DNA of 13,707 nt from assembly GCA_005889515.1 (NCBI GenBank), contig VBHE01000266.1, forward strand, positions 3,772 to 17,478. The letters are read 5' to 3'. A model generated the notes under the pieces. It had not been told where the DNA came from, made no database searches, and saw only the letters and a program-made list of their open reading frames with translations. This DNA is from Chloroflexota bacterium. Lineage in GTDB: Bacteria; Chloroflexota; Dormibacteria; Aeolococcales; Aeolococcaceae. The translations under genes and the position numbers were made by a program. Shown piece by piece: positions 13,383 to 13,707 of this stretch (position 1 is its first letter; the number at the start of each line of letters is the position of its first letter).

Positions 13383-13707
13383 ATGAGCAGCGGCGATGGG
13401 TTTGAGGGCGAGGCGCTCGGGCGGATCGATGACATTGTGGGTCGCGCCGTCGAGCAAGGCCAGGTGCCCGGCGTCGTTGCAGCTGTCGCCCGTGGTAAGA
13501 CGGTCCATGTCGCGACAGCGGGCTCGATGGCGCTCGGCGGGGCACCGATGCGGCGCGACACATTGTTCCGGATCGCGTCGATCACCAAGCCGATGACTGC
13601 GGCCACCGTGCTCTCGTTCGCTGATCATGGCCTGCTGGACCTGGAGGAGCCTGCCCAGCGGTTGCTGCCTGAGCTCGCCGAACGCAAGGTGCTCCGGCGA
13701 CCCGACG
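13383..13707 (+). CDS. Class C beta-lactamase-family serine hydrolase (N-terminal part)
   Basis: The frame is open from ATG 13383 to the right window edge, giving 108 residues of a longer protein. The catalytic S-x-x-K motif is visible as S66-I-T-K69 within LFRIASITKPMTAATVL, in the context usual for the beta-lactamase/transpeptidase-like serine hydrolases. Before it are QVPGVVAAVARGK and a Gly-rich turn; after it comes ADHGLLDLEEPAQRLLPEL, the helix and loop normally following the nucleophile. There is no signal peptide, so it is probably a cytoplasmic esterase or peptidase-like enzyme rather than a secreted antibiotic-degrading one. The Y-x-N and K-T-G-type motifs that would refine this lie beyond the window. 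No ribosome site precedes the start. Confidence 0.88.
   Translation, partial: MSSGDGFEGEALGRIDDIVGRAVEQGQVPGVVAAVARGKTVHVATAGSMALGGAPMRRDTLFRIASITKPMTAATVLSFADHGLLDLEEPAQRLLPELAERKVLRRPD

Overview
The window is high-GC DNA with dense coding on both strands. Gene content suggests a high-GC, probably soil-dwelling actinobacterium or a relative such as Dormibacterota. The pointers are a SugC-like sugar ATPase, an EthA-like monooxygenase, an RsbRD/PucR-type regulator, GTG starts and weak-tailed terminators. This placement is an inference. No rRNA, tRNA, IS element or CRISPR array was seen.

Layout. (1) 3-1537 (+): the end of a CUT1 sugar-import operon, with a permease C-terminus and a SugC/UgpC-type ATPase whose frame breaks near 1112. 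(2) 1691-3512 (+): a tight cluster of a DUF2182 membrane protein, a Cys-rich DUF1326 protein and an NrtS-like small membrane protein, closed by a hairpin. (3) 3969-5018 (+): a signal peptide, an unrecognised His/Met-rich protein made of two 56-residue-period repeats, and a cupredoxin, closed by a perfect 12-bp hairpin. (4) 5192-5883: decayed minus-strand coding remnants, including a recognisable but frame-broken gene with a CPCGC motif. (5) 5884-6783 (+): a lipoprotein with two CHRD-like domains, closed by a perfect 14-bp hairpin shared with the convergent regulator. (6) 6926-9702: a frame-broken PucR-type regulator (-) divergent from an intact EthA-like Baeyer-Villiger monooxygenase (+), with inverted repeats between them. 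(7) 10038-13195 (-): a DUF1905/YdeI protein, a possible small ORF, a secreted PHB-depolymerase-type esterase and an MFS exporter. (8) 13383-end (+): the N-terminus of a class-C-type serine hydrolase, cut by the window edge.

The most interesting stretch is 1691-6783. It groups membrane, Cys-rich, His/Met-rich, blue-copper and CHRD proteins, which together look like a cell-envelope metal or redox module. The two-repeat protein at 4157-4606 matches no family I recognise.

A second theme is lesions. Three genes (sugar ATPase, CPCGC gene, PucR regulator) each appear to lack a short internal piece and to change frame at that point, and a fourth (the repeat protein) has a simple frame change. Either this locus is decaying or the assembly carries small deletions. 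Raw reads would decide.
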